Notes: generated by a model from the sequence alone, not told the origin. Positions 42,277 to 53,012 are shown, counted from the stretch's first letter. The stretch is 64,000 nucleotides of DNA from Aquipseudomonas alcaligenes (GCF_003205495.1 NZ_QJRX01000008.1:62001-126000), one strand, 5' to 3'. Program-made: numbers and translations.

Positions 42277-44055
42277 ATGGCCGACTACAAAGCTCCCCTG
42301 CGCGACATGCGCTTCGTTCTCAATGAAGTCTTCGACGTCTCCAAGCTGTGGGCCGAGCTGCCCGGCCTGGCCGAAGTGGTCGACGCCGACACCGCCGCCG
42401 CCATCCTCGAAGAGGCCGGCAAGGTCACCGCGGGCACCATCGCCCCGCTGAACCGCAGCGGCGACGAGGAAGGCTGCAGCTGGACCGACGGCGCGGTGAA
42501 GACCCCGGTCGGCTTCCCCGAGGCCTACCAGACCTACGCCGAAGGCGGCTGGGTCGGCGTTGGTGGTTCGCCGGAGTTCGGCGGCATGGGCATGCCCAAG
42601 GTGATCGGCGCCCAGGTCGAGGAGATGGTCAACTCGGCCAACCTGTCCTTCGGCCTGTACCCGATGCTGACCGCCGGCGCCTGCCTGTCGATCCTCAACC
42701 ACGCCAGCGAAGAGCTGAAGCAGCAGTACCTGCCGAACATGTACGCCGGCGTCTGGGCCGGTTCCATGTGCCTGACCGAGCCGCACGCCGGTACCGACCT
42801 GGGCATCATCCGCACCAAGGCCGAACCGCAGGCCGACGGCAGCTACAAGATCAGCGGCACCAAGATCTTCATCACCGGCGGTGAGCACGACCTGACCGAG
42901 AACATCATCCACCTGGTGCTGGCCAAGCTGCCGGACGCCCCGGCCGGCCCGAAAGGCATCTCGCTGTTCCTGGTGCCGAAGGTGATGGTCAATGCCGATG
43001 GTTCGCTGGGCGCGAAGAACTCGCTCGGCTGCGGCTCGATCGAACACAAGATGGGCATCAAGGCTTCGGCCACCTGCGTGATGAACTTCGACGGCGCCAC
43101 CGGCTACCTGGTCGGTGAAGTGAACAAGGGCCTCAACGCCATGTTCACCATGATGAACTACGAGCGCCTGGGCGTCGGCATCCAGGGCCTGGCCCTGGGC
43201 GAGCGCTCCTACCAGAGCGCCGTCGAGTACGCTCGCGAGCGTATCCAGAGCCGCGCGCCGACCGGCCCGGTGGCCAAGGACAAGGCGGCCGACCCGATCA
43301 TCGTGCACCCGGACGTGCGTCGCATGCTGCTGACCATGAAGGCGCTGAACGAGGGCGGCCGCGCCTTCTCCAGCTATGTCGCTATGCAGCTGGACACCGC
43401 CAAGTACAGCGAAGACAAGGAAACCGCCAAGCGCGCCGAGGAGCTGGTCGCCCTGCTCACCCCGGTGGCCAAGGCCTTCCTCACCGACATGGGCCTGGAA
43501 ACCACCGTGCACGGCCAGCAGATCTTCGGCGGCCACGGCTTCATTCGCGAGTGGGGCCAGGAGCAGCTGATCCGTGACTGCCGCATCACCCAGATCTACG
43601 AAGGCACCAACGGCATCCAGTCGCTGGACCTGATGGGCCGCAAGATCGTCGGCAGCGGTGGTAGCTTCTACAAGCACCTGTCCGACGAGATCAAGGGCTT
43701 CGTCGCTTCCGCCGATGCCTCGCTGGCCGAGTTCACCGGCCCCCTGAAGGCCGCCGTGGAGAACCTCGATGCCCTGACCCTGTGGGTGATCGAGCAGGCC
43801 AAGGCCAACCCGAACGAGATCGGCGCCGCCTCGGTGGAGTACCTGCACGTGTTCGGCTACACCGCCTACGCCTACATGTGGGCGCTGATGGCCCGCGCCG
43901 CGCTGGGCAAGGAAGGTCAGGACGACTTCTACGCCAGCAAGCTGGGCACCGCGCGCTTCTTCTTCGCCCGCCTGCTGCCGCGCATCCACTCGCTGACCGC
44001 CTCGGTCAAGGCCGGTAGCGAGTCGCTGTACCTGCTGGACGCCGCGCAGTTCTAA
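42277..44055 (+). CDS. Long-form acyl-CoA dehydrogenase (FadE2-like)
   Basis: 592 residues, paralogue of the enzyme at 38818. Active-site Glu at 442 in QIYEGTNGIQSLDLMGRK; FAD region MCLTEPHAGTDLGIIRTKAE. Same extended C-terminal domain. It resembles PA0508/FadE2 of P. aeruginosa; chain-length preference cannot be read from sequence. No clear PsrA box upstream. Followed by its own terminator. Confidence 0.93.
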   Translation: MADYKAPLRDMRFVLNEVFDVSKLWAELPGLAEVVDADTAAAILEEAGKVTAGTIAPLNRSGDEEGCSWTDGAVKTPVGFPEAYQTYAEGGWVGVGGSPEFGGMGMPKVIGAQVEEMVNSANLSFGLYPMLTAGACLSILNHASEELKQQYLPNMYAGVWAGSMCLTEPHAGTDLGIIRTKAEPQADGSYKISGTKIFITGGEHDLTENIIHLVLAKLPDAPAGPKGISLFLVPKVMVNADGSLGAKNSLGCGSIEHKMGIKASATCVMNFDGATGYLVGEVNKGLNAMFTMMNYERLGVGIQGLALGERSYQSAVEYARERIQSRAPTGPVAKDKAADPIIVHPDVRRMLLTMKALNEGGRAFSSYVAMQLDTAKYSEDKETAKRAEELVALLTPVAKAFLTDMGLETTVHGQQIFGGHGFIREWGQEQLIRDCRITQIYEGTNGIQSLDLMGRKIVGSGGSFYKHLSDEIKGFVASADASLAEFTGPLKAAVENLDALTLWVIEQAKANPNEIGAASVEYLHVFGYTAYAYMWALMARAALGKEGQDDFYASKLGTARFFFARLLPRIHSLTASVKAGSESLYLLDAAQF

Positions 44056-44071
44056 GCACTGTCCGGTGACG

Positions 44072-44097
44072 AAAGCCCCGCCTCGGCGGGGCTTTTT
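44072..44097 (+). terminator. Intrinsic terminator after fadE2-like gene
   Basis: AAAGCCCCGCC-TC-GGCGGGGCTTT followed by TT; 11 bp perfect stem, 16 bp after the stop. Confidence 0.93.
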
Positions 44098-44272
44098 CAT
44101 TTCCGTGGGCCAGGCCCTGTGCAGCGGCGATCCGCAGCCCGGAGGAACGTAAGCAAGCGAAGCGTTGTGTCTGTGCGCCAGTTGGCCTACGTCTTTGTAG
44201 TGTCTCGCAGGTGCGCCGATATACTCGCAGCTCCTCCCAGGGACTTCGCCTCAACGGCTCGGGAATTACTGC

Positions 44273-47200
44273 ATGCAATGGATCTTCATGCTGGTCGGCC
44301 TGGTGCTCGGTGCACTGGCCGGAGAATCGGTGACCTCTGCCCTGCTCGGCGGGCTGATCGGTCTGGGCCTGGGCCAGGCACTGCGCCTGCAGCAGCTGGC
44401 GGCCGACAATGCGCGGTTGCGCCAGGAGCTGAAGGGCTTCGCCGAGCGCTTCGAGCGCGGCACCACGGCCGTGGTCGAGCGCCTGGTCCGGCTGGAGAGT
44501 GGCCAGCCGGCGGGCGCCGCAGCCACTCCACCCAGGCTTGAGCCCGAACCGGCACCGGTCGAGGCAGGGCCTCTGCCTGAGAGCCCGGCCGACGAGCTGG
44601 TCTGGGAGCTGCCGGAACTGCCCGCCGCTACGGCCGCCGAACCCCAAGTGCAGGTCGAGCCGGTCGCTGCACCTGTCGAGCCTTCGCCATCTCCCCGCCC
44701 GGCTACCCCGCGTCAGCCGGCGCCGCCGCGCGAACCCTCGCCCATCGCCCGCGCTTTTGCCCTGGCCAAGGCCTGGTTGCTCGGTGGCAATACCGTGCTG
44801 CGCGTTGGTGTGGTGCTGCTGTTCCTCGGCCTGGCCTTCCTCCTGCGTTACGCCACCGAAGGCATGGTGGTGCCGGTGGAACTGCGCTATGCCGGCGTGG
44901 CGGCCAGCGCCATCGCTCTGCTCGGCCTCGGCTGGTGGCTGCGCCGGCGCAACCCCAGCTATGGCCTGATGCTGCAGGGCACCGGCATTGCCGTGCTGTA
45001 CCTGACGGTGTTCGCCGCCATGCGCCTGCATCCGCTGCTCGATCCGAAGATGGCGCTTGGCCTGCTGGTGCTGGTCACCGCCTTCTCGGCCATTCTCGCC
45101 GTGGCGCAGAACGCCCTGGGCCTGGCGGTGGCGGCGGCACTCGGCGGCTTCGCCGCGCCGATCCTCACCTCCACCGGCAGTGGCAACCATGTGGCGCTGT
45201 TCAGCTACTTCATCCTGCTCAACGCCGGCATCCTCGCCATCGCCTGGTTCAAGGCCTGGCGCCTGCTCAACCTGGTCGGCTTCCTCGGCACCTTCGGCAT
45301 CGGCTTCGCCTGGGGCCTGCGCTCCTACACCCCGGAGCTGCTGTGGAGCAGCGAGCCGTTCCTCATTGTGTTTTTACTGATGTACGTGGCCATCGGCCTG
45401 CTGTTCGCCCGGCGCAAGCTGCACGAGGCGGCGGATGCCCCCGAGGATCGTGAGGAGCTGCTGCGCTGGAGCCGCGGGCGCGCCGACTATGTCGACGGCA
45501 CCGTGCTGTTCGGCCCGCCGCTGGTGGGCTTCGGCCTGCAGTACGCCATTGTCCAGCACATCGAGTTCGCCGCCGCCTTCAGCGCCCTCGGCCTCGGCCT
45601 GTTCTACCTGCTGCTGGCGCGACTGCTGCGCGGGCGCAACGTGCTGCTGTTGATGGAAACCTGCCTGGCCCTGGGCGTGGTGTTCGCCACCCTGGCCATC
45701 CCGCTGGGCCTGGACGCGCGCTGGACTTCCGCCGCCTGGGCGGTGGAGGGCGCCGGCATCTACTGGTTGGGGCTGCGCCAGGGGCGGCCGCTGGCGCGCA
45801 TCTTCGCCCTGCTGCTGCAGGCCGGTGCGGCGCTGGCCTTCCTCGGCCAGGTCGATATCGGCTACGACAACCTGCTCGACGGTGCGCCGCTGGGGGCGCT
45901 GATGCTCGGCGTGGCGTTGCTGTTCAGCTACTGGCAGCTGCGCCGGGCGCCGCTCGAGGCGATTCGCGACTGGGAGCGTCGTGGCCTGCCCTGGCTGGCG
46001 GTAGCGGGCCTGCTGTTTCTCTACCTGATCGCGCCGCTGTGTTTCGGCGCCGAGGGTACGGCCATCGCCTGGGCGCTGGCGGGGCTGACCACTCTGTTCA
46101 TCGGCCTGCGCCTGCAGGCGCGCAGTTTCCTGTTCACGGCCTTCGCCGTGCAGCTGCTCGGTGGCGCGGTGTTCCTCACGCAGATGCAGGGCAGCGGGCT
46201 GGGCGAGTCCGGGGTGTTCTACTCCGGCTGGCGCGGCCTGCTGGTCTGCTCGCTGATCGGTCTGGCATTGGTCGCCGGCATGCTGATCGCGGTGCGCGAC
46301 AAGCTGGTCAGCGAGGATCGCCGGCTGATGCGCGGCCTGTCGCTGGTGATGCTGGTCGGCCTGGTTTTCGTCAACCTCGCCGTGCTGTTCGTGCTGCCCT
46401 GGCAGAGCGCCGCGGCGGTGTGGGCCGGCAGCGGCCTGCTGATCCTCTTGCTCAGCCTGCAGCTGCAGCTGCGCGCGAGCTTCCTGTTCGGCCTGCTGCT
46501 GCAGGTGGTCGGTGGCATCGCCTTCCTCGCCGCCAGCCCATTGCTGCTCGGTTATTTGCCCAGCGAGGGGCTGCGTCCGCTGGCCCATGCCGGCTTCTGG
46601 GCGCCGCTGGTGCTGGGCCTGGCCGCGCAGGTCGGCGCCTGGCGCCTGCGCCATGTGCTACAGCGCCAGCAGGCGGGTGCCTTGGGCAGCCTGAGCCTGC
46701 AACGGCTGGCGCAGCTGCTGCTGGCCTGGGGCGCCGGCTGGTGGGCGCTGGCCCTGGCCAGCGAGGTGCTGCGTTTCGTCGCGGCCGAGTTGCAGGGCGC
46801 CGCGCTGCTGGCGCTGGCCGCGCTCAGCGTGGCGCTGTGGGCCTGGCTGGCCGGGCGCCTGCGCTGGCGTTCGCTGGCCCTGCTGTGCACGTTGCTGGTG
46901 CCGGCGGCCGTGGTCATCCTGCTGCACCTGGCGCATCGTACCTACCATCCGGCGGCCGGTTTCGGCTGGCTCGGCTGGGGCCTGGTGTTCGCCGTGCACC
47001 TGTGGTCGCTCCGGCGCCTGGCCGAGCTGCTGCCGGCGGGCCTGCGCAGCGCCGCCCACGTGCTGGGTTGCTGGCTGATCCTCGGCGTGCTGGCCCTGGA
47101 GCTGCGCTATGGGTTGATGCTGCTGGCCGAGCAGTACAACGCCTGGCGCTGGCTGGGCTGGGCCGTGCTGCCGAGCGCCTTCCTCCTGGCCATGGCCGCG

Positions 47201-47839
47201 CCGCGCGCCTGGCCCTGGCCAGTGGCGGCCTACCCGCGCGAGTACCGGGTGCTGGCCGCCGCGCCGCTGGCGCTGCTGATGCTTGGCTGGCTGTGGCTGG
47301 CCAACATCGCCAGCGACGGCAGCGCCGAGCCGCTGCCCTACCTGCCGCTGCTCAACCCGCTGGAACTGGGCATGCTGCTGGTGCTGCTGGCGATCTACGC
47401 CTGGCTGCGCAGCGGCCTGCCACAGCTGGGGCTGGCGACATACGGCGAGCGCATCGCGCAGACAGTGGCAGGTGCCTCGCTGTTCGTCGTGCTGACCGCC
47501 AGCGTGTTCCGCGCCGCTCACCACTGGGGCGGGGTGCCCTACGAGCTGGATGCGCTGCTCGACTCGATGCTGGTGCAGGCCGGTCTGTCCATCGTCTGGA
47601 CCCTGATCGCCCTGCCGCTGATGATCCTCGGCCACCTGCGTGGCCGCCGCGAGCTGTGGCTGCTGGGCGCGGCGCTGATCGCCGTGGTGGTGGCCAAGCT
47701 GTTCTTCGTCGAGCTGGGCAACCGCGGTGGCCTGGAACGCATCGTTTCCTTCATCGGCGTCGGCGTGCTGCTCCTGGTGGTCGGCTACTTCGCCCCGCTG
47801 CCTCCGCGCAAAGCCGAGCCCACACAGGTGAACTCATGA
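44273..47839 (+). CDS. DUF2339 giant polytopic membrane protein
   Basis: 1188 residues. A first membrane segment and a coiled coil (about 30-70) are followed by a Pro/Ala/Glu-rich linker, then roughly 25-30 hydrophobic helices from about 170 to the end. The DUF2339 core is recognisable by the stretches LRVGVVLLFLGLAFLLRYATEGMVVP and YGLMLQGTGIAVLYLTVFAA. Inner-membrane; function unknown. Its TGA overlaps the ATG of the DUF3999 gene (ATGA), a fixed partner pair in pseudomonads, suggesting a joint envelope complex. Confidence 0.9.
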   Translation: MQWIFMLVGLVLGALAGESVTSALLGGLIGLGLGQALRLQQLAADNARLRQELKGFAERFERGTTAVVERLVRLESGQPAGAAATPPRLEPEPAPVEAGPLPESPADELVWELPELPAATAAEPQVQVEPVAAPVEPSPSPRPATPRQPAPPREPSPIARAFALAKAWLLGGNTVLRVGVVLLFLGLAFLLRYATEGMVVPVELRYAGVAASAIALLGLGWWLRRRNPSYGLMLQGTGIAVLYLTVFAAMRLHPLLDPKMALGLLVLVTAFSAILAVAQNALGLAVAAALGGFAAPILTSTGSGNHVALFSYFILLNAGILAIAWFKAWRLLNLVGFLGTFGIGFAWGLRSYTPELLWSSEPFLIVFLLMYVAIGLLFARRKLHEAADAPEDREELLRWSRGRADYVDGTVLFGPPLVGFGLQYAIVQHIEFAAAFSALGLGLFYLLLARLLRGRNVLLLMETCLALGVVFATLAIPLGLDARWTSAAWAVEGAGIYWLGLRQGRPLARIFALLLQAGAALAFLGQVDIGYDNLLDGAPLGALMLGVALLFSYWQLRRAPLEAIRDWERRGLPWLAVAGLLFLYLIAPLCFGAEGTAIAWALAGLTTLFIGLRLQARSFLFTAFAVQLLGGAVFLTQMQGSGLGESGVFYSGWRGLLVCSLIGLALVAGMLIAVRDKLVSEDRRLMRGLSLVMLVGLVFVNLAVLFVLPWQSAAAVWAGSGLLILLLSLQLQLRASFLFGLLLQVVGGIAFLAASPLLLGYLPSEGLRPLAHAGFWAPLVLGLAAQVGAWRLRHVLQRQQAGALGSLSLQRLAQLLLAWGAGWWALALASEVLRFVAAELQGAALLALAALSVALWAWLAGRLRWRSLALLCTLLVPAAVVILLHLAHRTYHPAAGFGWLGWGLVFAVHLWSLRRLAELLPAGLRSAAHVLGCWLILGVLALELRYGLMLLAEQYNAWRWLGWAVLPSAFLLAMAAPRAWPWPVAAYPREYRVLAAAPLALLMLGWLWLANIASDGSAEPLPYLPLLNPLELGMLLVLLAIYAWLRSGLPQLGLATYGERIAQTVAGASLFVVLTASVFRAAHHWGGVPYELDALLDSMLVQAGLSIVWTLIALPLMILGHLRGRRELWLLGAALIAVVVAKLFFVELGNRGGLERIVSFIGVGVLLLVVGYFAPLPPRKAEPTQVNS

Positions 47840-49149
47840 ACAAGTACCTCTCGATTGCCCTCGCGGCGCTGCTCATGGCGCCGCTGGCGCGGGCCGACTA
47901 TGCGACTCAGGTGCCGCTGGCGCTGGAAGGCGAGGGACCCTGGTATCGTCTGGAGCTGCCGCTGGCCCTGCAGATGGCTGCCCGCCACGCCGACCTGCGT
48001 GACCTGCGGGTGCTCAATGCCGAGGGCGAGGAGCTGGCCTATGCCCTGACCCTGGGCAGCGCCCAATCTGAGGAAAAACGCCAGGAGGCGGCGGTGAAGT
48101 GGTTTCCGCTGCGCGGCACGGCCGATACCCAGGCGGTACCGGCCATTCGCGTGCAGCGCAGTACCAGCGGCACCCTGGTGGAGGTGGCGCCGGAGCAGGC
48201 CGGGCAGGACGAGCAGATCCTGCGCGGCTGGCTTCTGGATGCCAGCACCTTCGATCAGCCGCTGCACCGTCTGCAGCTGGACTGGAGCGCCGAGCAGGAG
48301 GGCTTCCAGCGCTTCTCCATCGAGGCCAGCGACGACCTGCAGCACTGGCAGCGCTGGGCGGATGGGCAGATCGCCCGCCTGAGCTTCGATGGCGAGCGTG
48401 TCGAGCAGCGCGAGGTGGCGCTGCCGGGCGCCAAGGCGCGCTACCTGCGCCTGCTCTGGCAGGCGCCGCAGCAGGCGCCGGCGCTGCTTGCCGTGCGTGT
48501 GGTGAGCATCGAGAACCAGGCAGCCGCCCCCTCACTGGCCTGGTCCGCGCCGCTGCGGCCGACTTCGAGCAAGGCCGGCGAGTACAGCTGGGAGCTGCCT
48601 CTGTCACTGCCGCTGCAGAAGATTCGTGTCGAGCTGCCGGCCGGCAACGTGCTGGCGCCGGTCAGCCTGGCCTCGCGCGGTGCCGGCAAGCTGGACTGGC
48701 GACCACTGACCAGTGGCCTGCTCTATCGCCTGCCGCAGGACGGCAAGGAAGTGCTGCGGGACGAGATCGAGCTGTGGGGCACGCCGGTGCAGCAGCTGCG
48801 TATGCGTGTCGACGCCCGCGGTGGTGGCCTCGGCAGCGAGGGGCCGACCATCCGGGTGGCGGTGCGCGCGACCCAGGTGGTGTTCCTCGCCCGCGGTTCC
48901 GCGCCCTATCGGTTGGCTCTGGGCGATGCCTCGGCACGCTCCGCGGCACTGCCGCTGGGCACCCTAATCCCTGGCTACGAGCCGAGGCGCCTGGCCAGCC
49001 TGGGGCGGGCAACGGCGCCCGAGGCGGTGCGTCAGGCCGCCACCACCGCGCAATCTTCCGCCGACTGGAAGCGCATCGGCCTGTGGGGCGTGCTGCTTGC
49101 GGGAGTCGCCTTGCTGGGTGTCATGGCCTTCAGTTTGCTGCGTACATAG
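47836..49149 (+). CDS. DUF3999 periplasmic-facing protein
   Basis: 437 residues. Signal peptide about 1-20 (IALAALLMAPLARA), beta-rich periplasmic domain and a single membrane helix near the C-terminus (about 413-434). DUF3999 family: DYATQVPLALEGEGPWYRLELPLALQ and YLRLLWQ are conserved pieces. Coupled by a 4 bp overlap to the DUF2339 gene. Function unknown; the discoidin-like repeat QRFSIEASDDLQHWQ suggests sugar or surface binding, as inference. Confidence 0.88.
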   Translation: MNKYLSIALAALLMAPLARADYATQVPLALEGEGPWYRLELPLALQMAARHADLRDLRVLNAEGEELAYALTLGSAQSEEKRQEAAVKWFPLRGTADTQAVPAIRVQRSTSGTLVEVAPEQAGQDEQILRGWLLDASTFDQPLHRLQLDWSAEQEGFQRFSIEASDDLQHWQRWADGQIARLSFDGERVEQREVALPGAKARYLRLLWQAPQQAPALLAVRVVSIENQAAAPSLAWSAPLRPTSSKAGEYSWELPLSLPLQKIRVELPAGNVLAPVSLASRGAGKLDWRPLTSGLLYRLPQDGKEVLRDEIELWGTPVQQLRMRVDARGGGLGSEGPTIRVAVRATQVVFLARGSAPYRLALGDASARSAALPLGTLIPGYEPRRLASLGRATAPEAVRQAATTAQSSADWKRIGLWGVLLAGVALLGVMAFSLLRT

Positions 49150-49261
49150 TTCAGTGAATATGTGTACAAAGTTGTCGATCTTCGAGGATAAAGTAGACTT
49201 CAAGCAGTTGTTTGAATTGCTTCGTTAACTTCGCTAGAGTGCGGCGCGCAACACTGAGTCC

Positions 49262-49269
49262 AATAACAA
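49262..49269 (+). promoter_or_regulatory. Possible Crc/Hfq motif upstream of estA
   Basis: AATAACAA fits AANAANAA and lies directly 5' of the TAAGG ribosome site of estA. Short and therefore weak on its own. Confidence 0.3.
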
Positions 49270-49285
49270 CTATAAGGTCGTCTCG

Positions 49286-51205
49286 ATGAAGCGCGTTCTA
49301 GCTCCGCTGGCTGCTGCATGCCTGTTCGCCAGCGCTCCACTCTCCTTGCATGCCTCCCCTTATTCAGCCCTGGTGGTTTTTGGCGACAGCCTGAGTGATG
49401 TCGGTCAGTTCCCCGACGCCGGAGGCCCGGCAGGCTCGACTAATCGCTTTACCAACCGTGTCGGTCCTACCTATCAGGACGGTAGTGGTGAGGTGTTCGA
49501 CCTCAATGCCACTCAGATCCTGAATGGCAAGCTGGGGCTGGGAAGCATGAGTGCATCCACTTCTCCGGTTAATAAGGCCCTGGGTCTGGCAGATGGCAAT
49601 AACTGGGCTGTGGGCGGATATACCACCAGCCAGATTCTCAACTCCATCACCGGGGTTTCCGAAACCGTCATCCCTCCCGGCAATCCTGGAGCGGGCACGG
49701 TGTTGCGCAGTCGCCCCGGCTACCTGGCGAGCACCGGTTTTCGTGCGGATCCCAATGCGCTCTATTACCTGACCGGCGGCGGCAACGATTTTCTTCAGGG
49801 TCTGGTTGTCGATCCCGCCACTGCTCAGGCTTCGGCAGGGCGTCTGGTTGATAGCGTGGAAGCCCTACAGCAGGCTGGTGGACGCTACATCATGGTCTGG
49901 CTGCTGCCTGATCTAGGTCTGACGCCAAACTACTTTGGCACCCCCTTGCAGGGTGCTGTTTCTGGGCTGGGGCAGGCTTTCAATAACGAGTTGGTGCGCC
50001 AGCTGGCTTCGGTTAATGCGCAAATCATTCCGCTGAATGTGCCGCTTATGATCTCCGAGGTGCTGGCGGACCCAGGTCTTTATAGCCTGGCTACCGACCA
50101 GGACTTGATCGGTACCTGTTTCAATGGCTGCGCCAACGAAAATGCCGTGTATGGCATTAACGGCGCCAATCCAGACCCAACCAAGCTTCTGTTCAATGAC
50201 GGTGTACACCCGACCATCGCCGGCCAGCGGTTGATTGCCGATTACGCCTACTCGCTGCTGGCTGCGCCCTGGGAGATCAGCCTGCTGCCGGAAATGGCCC
50301 ATGGCACCCTGCGCTCCCACCAGGACCAGCTGCGTGCCCAGTGGCAGGCAGACTGGGAGGCTTGGCAGGCAGTCGGCCAGTGGCGCACCTTCGTCAACGG
50401 CGGCGGCCAGCGTCTGGACTATGACGTCTACGACAGCTCGGCCGATGGCAATGGCTACAGCCTCAACCTCGGCGGTAGCTACCGCCTCAACGAGGCCTGG
50501 CGCGTCGGCCTGGCTGCCGGTCTCTACGAACAAGGTCTGGAGGCCGGCGAGGCCGACTCCGACTATGACCTGCGCAGCTACCTGGCCACCGCCTTCGCCC
50601 AGTACCAGCACGACCGCTGGTGGGGCGAGGCTGCCGTCAGCATCGGCTACCTGGACTATCACGACCTGGAGCGCCAGTTCGATCTCGGGCCGGCCAGTCG
50701 TGGCGAGAAGGGGGATACCGATGGCGATCTTTGGAGTCTGAGCGGGCGCATCGGCTACGACATCGCCCAGAGCCCGGACAGCCAGTGGCACCTGAGCCCC
50801 TTCGTCAGCGCCGACTATGCGCGGGTCGAGGTGGACGGCTACTCGGAGAACAGCAACCTGTCGACGGCGCTGAACTATGGCGACCAGAAGCGCAGTTCCA
50901 AGCGCCTGGGTATCGGTCTGCAGGGGCTGTTCGACCTCAATCAGCAGACCCGCCTGTTCGGCGAGGTGGCGATGGAACGCGAGTACGAGGATGACGCCAG
51001 CGAAGTCGACATGTCGCTGCGTAGCCTGCCGACCATCGGCTACACGCTGGAAGGCTACGTGCCGGATGACAAGACCTGGCGTGCCAGCTTCGGCGTCAGC
51101 CACAAGCTGGCTCCCGGTCTGGCCCTGCGCGGTGCCTATACCTACCGCGACGCCGATGACAGCGACCAGCAAGGCATCAATCTGTCCCTGTCCTGGGATA
51201 TCTGA
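49286..51205 (+). CDS. estA: GDSL esterase autotransporter EstA
   Basis: 639 residues. Signal peptide about 1-23, GDSL passenger (about 24-330), C-terminal 12-stranded autotransporter barrel (about 350-639, ending in the Phe/Trp-type outer-membrane signature SLSWDI). Catalytic Ser S35 in [11 protein letters not shown], and Asp305/His308 in NDGVHPT. It stays anchored at the cell surface and hydrolyses esters; in P. aeruginosa EstA affects rhamnolipid production and motility. The passenger-coding half is less GC-rich than the barrel half. Confidence 0.95.
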   Translation: MKRVLAPLAAACLFASAPLSLHASPYSALVVFGDSLSDVGQFPDAGGPAGSTNRFTNRVGPTYQDGSGEVFDLNATQILNGKLGLGSMSASTSPVNKALGLADGNNWAVGGYTTSQILNSITGVSETVIPPGNPGAGTVLRSRPGYLASTGFRADPNALYYLTGGGNDFLQGLVVDPATAQASAGRLVDSVEALQQAGGRYIMVWLLPDLGLTPNYFGTPLQGAVSGLGQAFNNELVRQLASVNAQIIPLNVPLMISEVLADPGLYSLATDQDLIGTCFNGCANENAVYGINGANPDPTKLLFNDGVHPTIAGQRLIADYAYSLLAAPWEISLLPEMAHGTLRSHQDQLRAQWQADWEAWQAVGQWRTFVNGGGQRLDYDVYDSSADGNGYSLNLGGSYRLNEAWRVGLAAGLYEQGLEAGEADSDYDLRSYLATAFAQYQHDRWWGEAAVSIGYLDYHDLERQFDLGPASRGEKGDTDGDLWSLSGRIGYDIAQSPDSQWHLSPFVSADYARVEVDGYSENSNLSTALNYGDQKRSSKRLGIGLQGLFDLNQQTRLFGEVAMEREYEDDASEVDMSLRSLPTIGYTLEGYVPDDKTWRASFGVSHKLAPGLALRGAYTYRDADDSDQQGINLSLSWDI

Positions 51206-51213
51206 GTCACATC

Positions 51214-51240
51214 GGGGCCTCGTTCGAGGCCCCACTTCTT
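51214..51240 (+). terminator. Intrinsic terminator after estA
   Basis: GGGGCCTCG-TT-CGAGGCCCC, 9 bp perfect stem, then ACTTCTTT; 8 bp after the stop. Confidence 0.85.
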
Positions 51241-51327
51241 TGGCCTGGGCGCCGAGCGGGCCGAGACGCGGTGGTCACGGAACGGGTAAACTGCGCGCGA
51301 TTTTCACTGCCTCCCCGGAGCCTCTCC

Positions 51328-52338
51328 ATGTCGCGCGTCACCCTCAGCCGCTATCTGATCGAACAGACCCGCAGCCACAACACCCCAGCCGATCTGCGTT
51401 TCCTCATCGAAGTAGTGGCGCGTGCCTGCAAGGAAATCAGCCATGCCGTGTCCAAGGGGGCGCTGGGCGGCGTGCTCGGCAGCATGGGCACCGAGAACGT
51501 GCAGGGCGAGGTGCAGAAGAAGCTCGACGTGATCTCCAACGAGATCCTGCTGGAAGCCAACGAATGGGGCGGCCACCTGGCCGGCATGGCCTCCGAGGAA
51601 ATGGACAACGCCTACCAGATCCCCGGCAAGTACCCCAAGGGTGCCTACCTGCTGGTGTTCGACCCGCTGGATGGCTCCTCCAACATCGACGTCAACGTCT
51701 CGGTCGGCACCATCTTCTCCGTGCTGCGCTGCCCGGATCAGTACCTCAACCAGAACGGCAGCCTCGACGAGCAGGCCTTCCTCCAGCCGGGTACCGAGCA
51801 GGTAGCCGCCGGCTACGCCATCTACGGTCCGCAGACCATGCTGATGCTGACCCTCGGCGATGGCGTCAAGGGCTTCACCCTGGACCGCGAGCTGGGCAGC
51901 TTCGTGCTGACCCACGACAACATCCGCGTACCGGAGGCGACCAAGGAATTCGCCATCAACATGTCCAACCAGCGCCACTGGGAGGCCCCGGTGCAGCGCT
52001 ACGTGTCCGAGCTGTTGGCCGGTGAGACCGGGCCGCTGGGCAAGAACTACAACATGCGCTGGATCGCCTCCATGGTCGCCGACGTGCATCGCATCCTCAC
52101 CCGCGGTGGCATCTTCATGTACCCGCGCGACGGTCGCGAGCCGGAGAAGCCGGGCAAGCTGCGCCTGATGTACGAGGCCAACCCGATGGCGATGATCATC
52201 GAGCAGGCCGGTGGCGCAGCCACCAACGGCGCCCAGCGCATCCTCGATCTGCAGCCCGAGAGCCTGCACCAGCGCGTGGCGGTGTTCCTCGGTTCCAAGG
52301 AAGAAGTGCTGCGCATCAGCGCCTACCATCGCGGCTGA
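51328..52338 (+). CDS. fbp: Fructose-1,6-bisphosphatase class I
   Basis: 336 residues, class I FBPase. Metal and substrate motif [13 protein letters not shown], and GGIFMYPRD and [20 protein letters not shown] further on. Hydrolyses fructose 1,6-bisphosphate to fructose 6-phosphate, needed for gluconeogenesis and the Entner-Doudoroff cycle. CCGGAG upstream of the ATG at 51328. The DUF924 gene follows 3 bp later. Confidence 0.97.
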   Translation: MSRVTLSRYLIEQTRSHNTPADLRFLIEVVARACKEISHAVSKGALGGVLGSMGTENVQGEVQKKLDVISNEILLEANEWGGHLAGMASEEMDNAYQIPGKYPKGAYLLVFDPLDGSSNIDVNVSVGTIFSVLRCPDQYLNQNGSLDEQAFLQPGTEQVAAGYAIYGPQTMLMLTLGDGVKGFTLDRELGSFVLTHDNIRVPEATKEFAINMSNQRHWEAPVQRYVSELLAGETGPLGKNYNMRWIASMVADVHRILTRGGIFMYPRDGREPEKPGKLRLMYEANPMAMIIEQAGGAATNGAQRILDLQPESLHQRVAVFLGSKEEVLRISAYHRG

Positions 52339-52341
52339 GCC

Positions 52342-52941
52342 ATGCAGCCCTGGCAGCCGCTGCTCGACTGGTGGTTCGGTACCGGCGCAACCGCCGGCGA
52401 AGTGGCGGCTGAGCGCAGCGGGCTGTGGTTCGGCTATCGTGCCGAGCAGGACGAGGAGGCGCGCCAGCGCTTCGGCCCGCACTGCGAGCAGGCGCTGGCC
52501 GGCGGCCTGGGCGACTGGGCCGGGCAGCCGGACGGCTGGCTGGCCTTGCTGCTGTTGCTCGACCAGCTGCCGCGGATGATCCATCGCGGCACGCCGCAAG
52601 CCTTCGCCGGCGATGCACGGGCCCGCCAGCTGGCCCGCCAGGGCCTGGAGCAGGGCTTCGATGCCAGGTTGCCGGCCATCCGCCGGGTATTCGCCTACCT
52701 GGTGCTGGAGCATGCCGAGGACCTGGCCCTGCAGGACGAGGCGGTCGCCCGCTTCGGCGCGCTGCGCGACCAGGCGGCGCCGAGCGAGCGCGCATTATTC
52801 GACGGCTATCTGGATTACGCCGTGCGCCACCAGCGGGTGATCCAGCGCTTCGGCCGCTTTCCCCATCGCAACGCCGTGCTCGGCCGTCCCTCCACGGCAG
52901 GCGAGGCGCAGTTCCTCACGGAACCCGGCTCACGCTTCTGA
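52342..52941 (+). CDS. DUF924 family protein
   Basis: 199 residues, all-alpha DUF924 (tetratricopeptide-like superhelix). Conserved pieces: LDWWFGT near the N-terminus, LLLDQLPRMIHRGTPQAFAGD, and FPHRNAVLGRPSTAGEAQFL at the C-terminus. Function unknown. Only 3 bp after fbp, so probably cotranscribed. Confidence 0.9.
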   Translation: MQPWQPLLDWWFGTGATAGEVAAERSGLWFGYRAEQDEEARQRFGPHCEQALAGGLGDWAGQPDGWLALLLLLDQLPRMIHRGTPQAFAGDARARQLARQGLEQGFDARLPAIRRVFAYLVLEHAEDLALQDEAVARFGALRDQAAPSERALFDGYLDYAVRHQRVIQRFGRFPHRNAVLGRPSTAGEAQFLTEPGSRF

Positions 52942-53012
52942 GGTCCGAAGGGCGCAATCGAGCCCGGCTTGTGCCAAGCTCTTGCGCAGTCCCATTTCCC
53001 AGGAGCCACCCC

